Assembly (NCBI GenBank): GCA_014925825.1
Contig: JACGCK010000408.1
Coordinates: forward strand, 1 to 28,109
Source: Pholiota molesta
Lineage: Eukaryota; Basidiomycota; Agaricomycetes; Agaricales; Strophariaceae
DNA length: 28,109 nucleotides
Reading direction: 5' to 3'
Shown: piece by piece, positions 28,032-28,109 of the stretch
Position numbering within the stretch: position 1 is the first letter of the stretch
Layout of the letters: each line of letters begins with the position of its first letter
Position numbers and translations under genes: made by a program
Notes under the pieces: model-generated
What the model saw: only the letters and a program-made list of their open reading frames with translations
The model's database searches: none
What the model was told of the DNA's origin: nothing

Positions 28032-28109
28032 GTGCGTCATTGCGTCGTTGATCGAGAGAGACACCGCCCAGTGGACTGATTTGGTCGATTTTTTCTTTCT
28101 TTCTTTCCA

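Overview
The window is nuclear DNA of a filamentous fungus, most likely a mushroom-forming basidiomycete (Agaricomycetes). The evidence is genes cut by many short GT-AG introns (about 50-80 nt), TNA/CTGAC-like branch sites, an enlarged-type G-alpha subunit, a typical agaricomycete F-box protein and Ser/Thr-rich single-pass membrane proteins. No rRNA, tRNA or CRISPR was recognised. All gene models were spliced by eye.

Layout, left to right. (1) 58-2379, minus: G-protein alpha subunit, 11 exons in view, with the last exon off the left edge. (2) 2380-5187: mostly non-coding, with a possible aspartic-protease relic (2615-2854, minus) and a putative small Cys-containing gene (4559-5031, minus). 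(3) 5188-6668 and 8610-10907, plus: two related Ser/Thr-rich single-pass membrane proteins. Both carry lesions (an in-frame stop in the first; a frameshift and an unclear start in the second). Between them lies a 669-bp Tc1/mariner-like MITE, inserted 5 bp after the first gene's stop codon. (4) 11100-12293, plus: membrane-anchored protein whose N-terminal layout recalls bridge-like lipid-transfer proteins. It converges on 12529-13741, minus, a polytopic membrane protein. (5) 14304-16475, plus: COG8 of the Golgi tethering complex. (6) 16476-19356: 2.9 kb without a convincing gene, holding a 27-bp tandem repeat. (7) 19357-20798, plus: F-box/LRR-like protein. (8) 21429-23037, plus: RS-rich nuclear protein. 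(9) 23372-27468, plus: importin-9/Kap114-type karyopherin of about 19 exons. Its second half contains about eleven single-base indels, mostly in homopolymers. (10) 27785 to the right edge, plus: first exon of the nucleolar GTPase NOG2.

The genes form no operon or single pathway. They are housekeeping trafficking genes (COG8, importin-9), ribosome biogenesis (NOG2), RNA-linked (RS protein), signalling (G-alpha), ubiquitin-linked (F-box) and surface or membrane genes. The points most worth checking are: a G-alpha whose switch II catalytic Gln is Ala; a 12-nt microexon in that gene; the MITE abutting a stop codon; and the cluster of indels in the importin gene, which looks more like assembly error than gene decay. 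I see no clear evidence of an undescribed multi-gene system.
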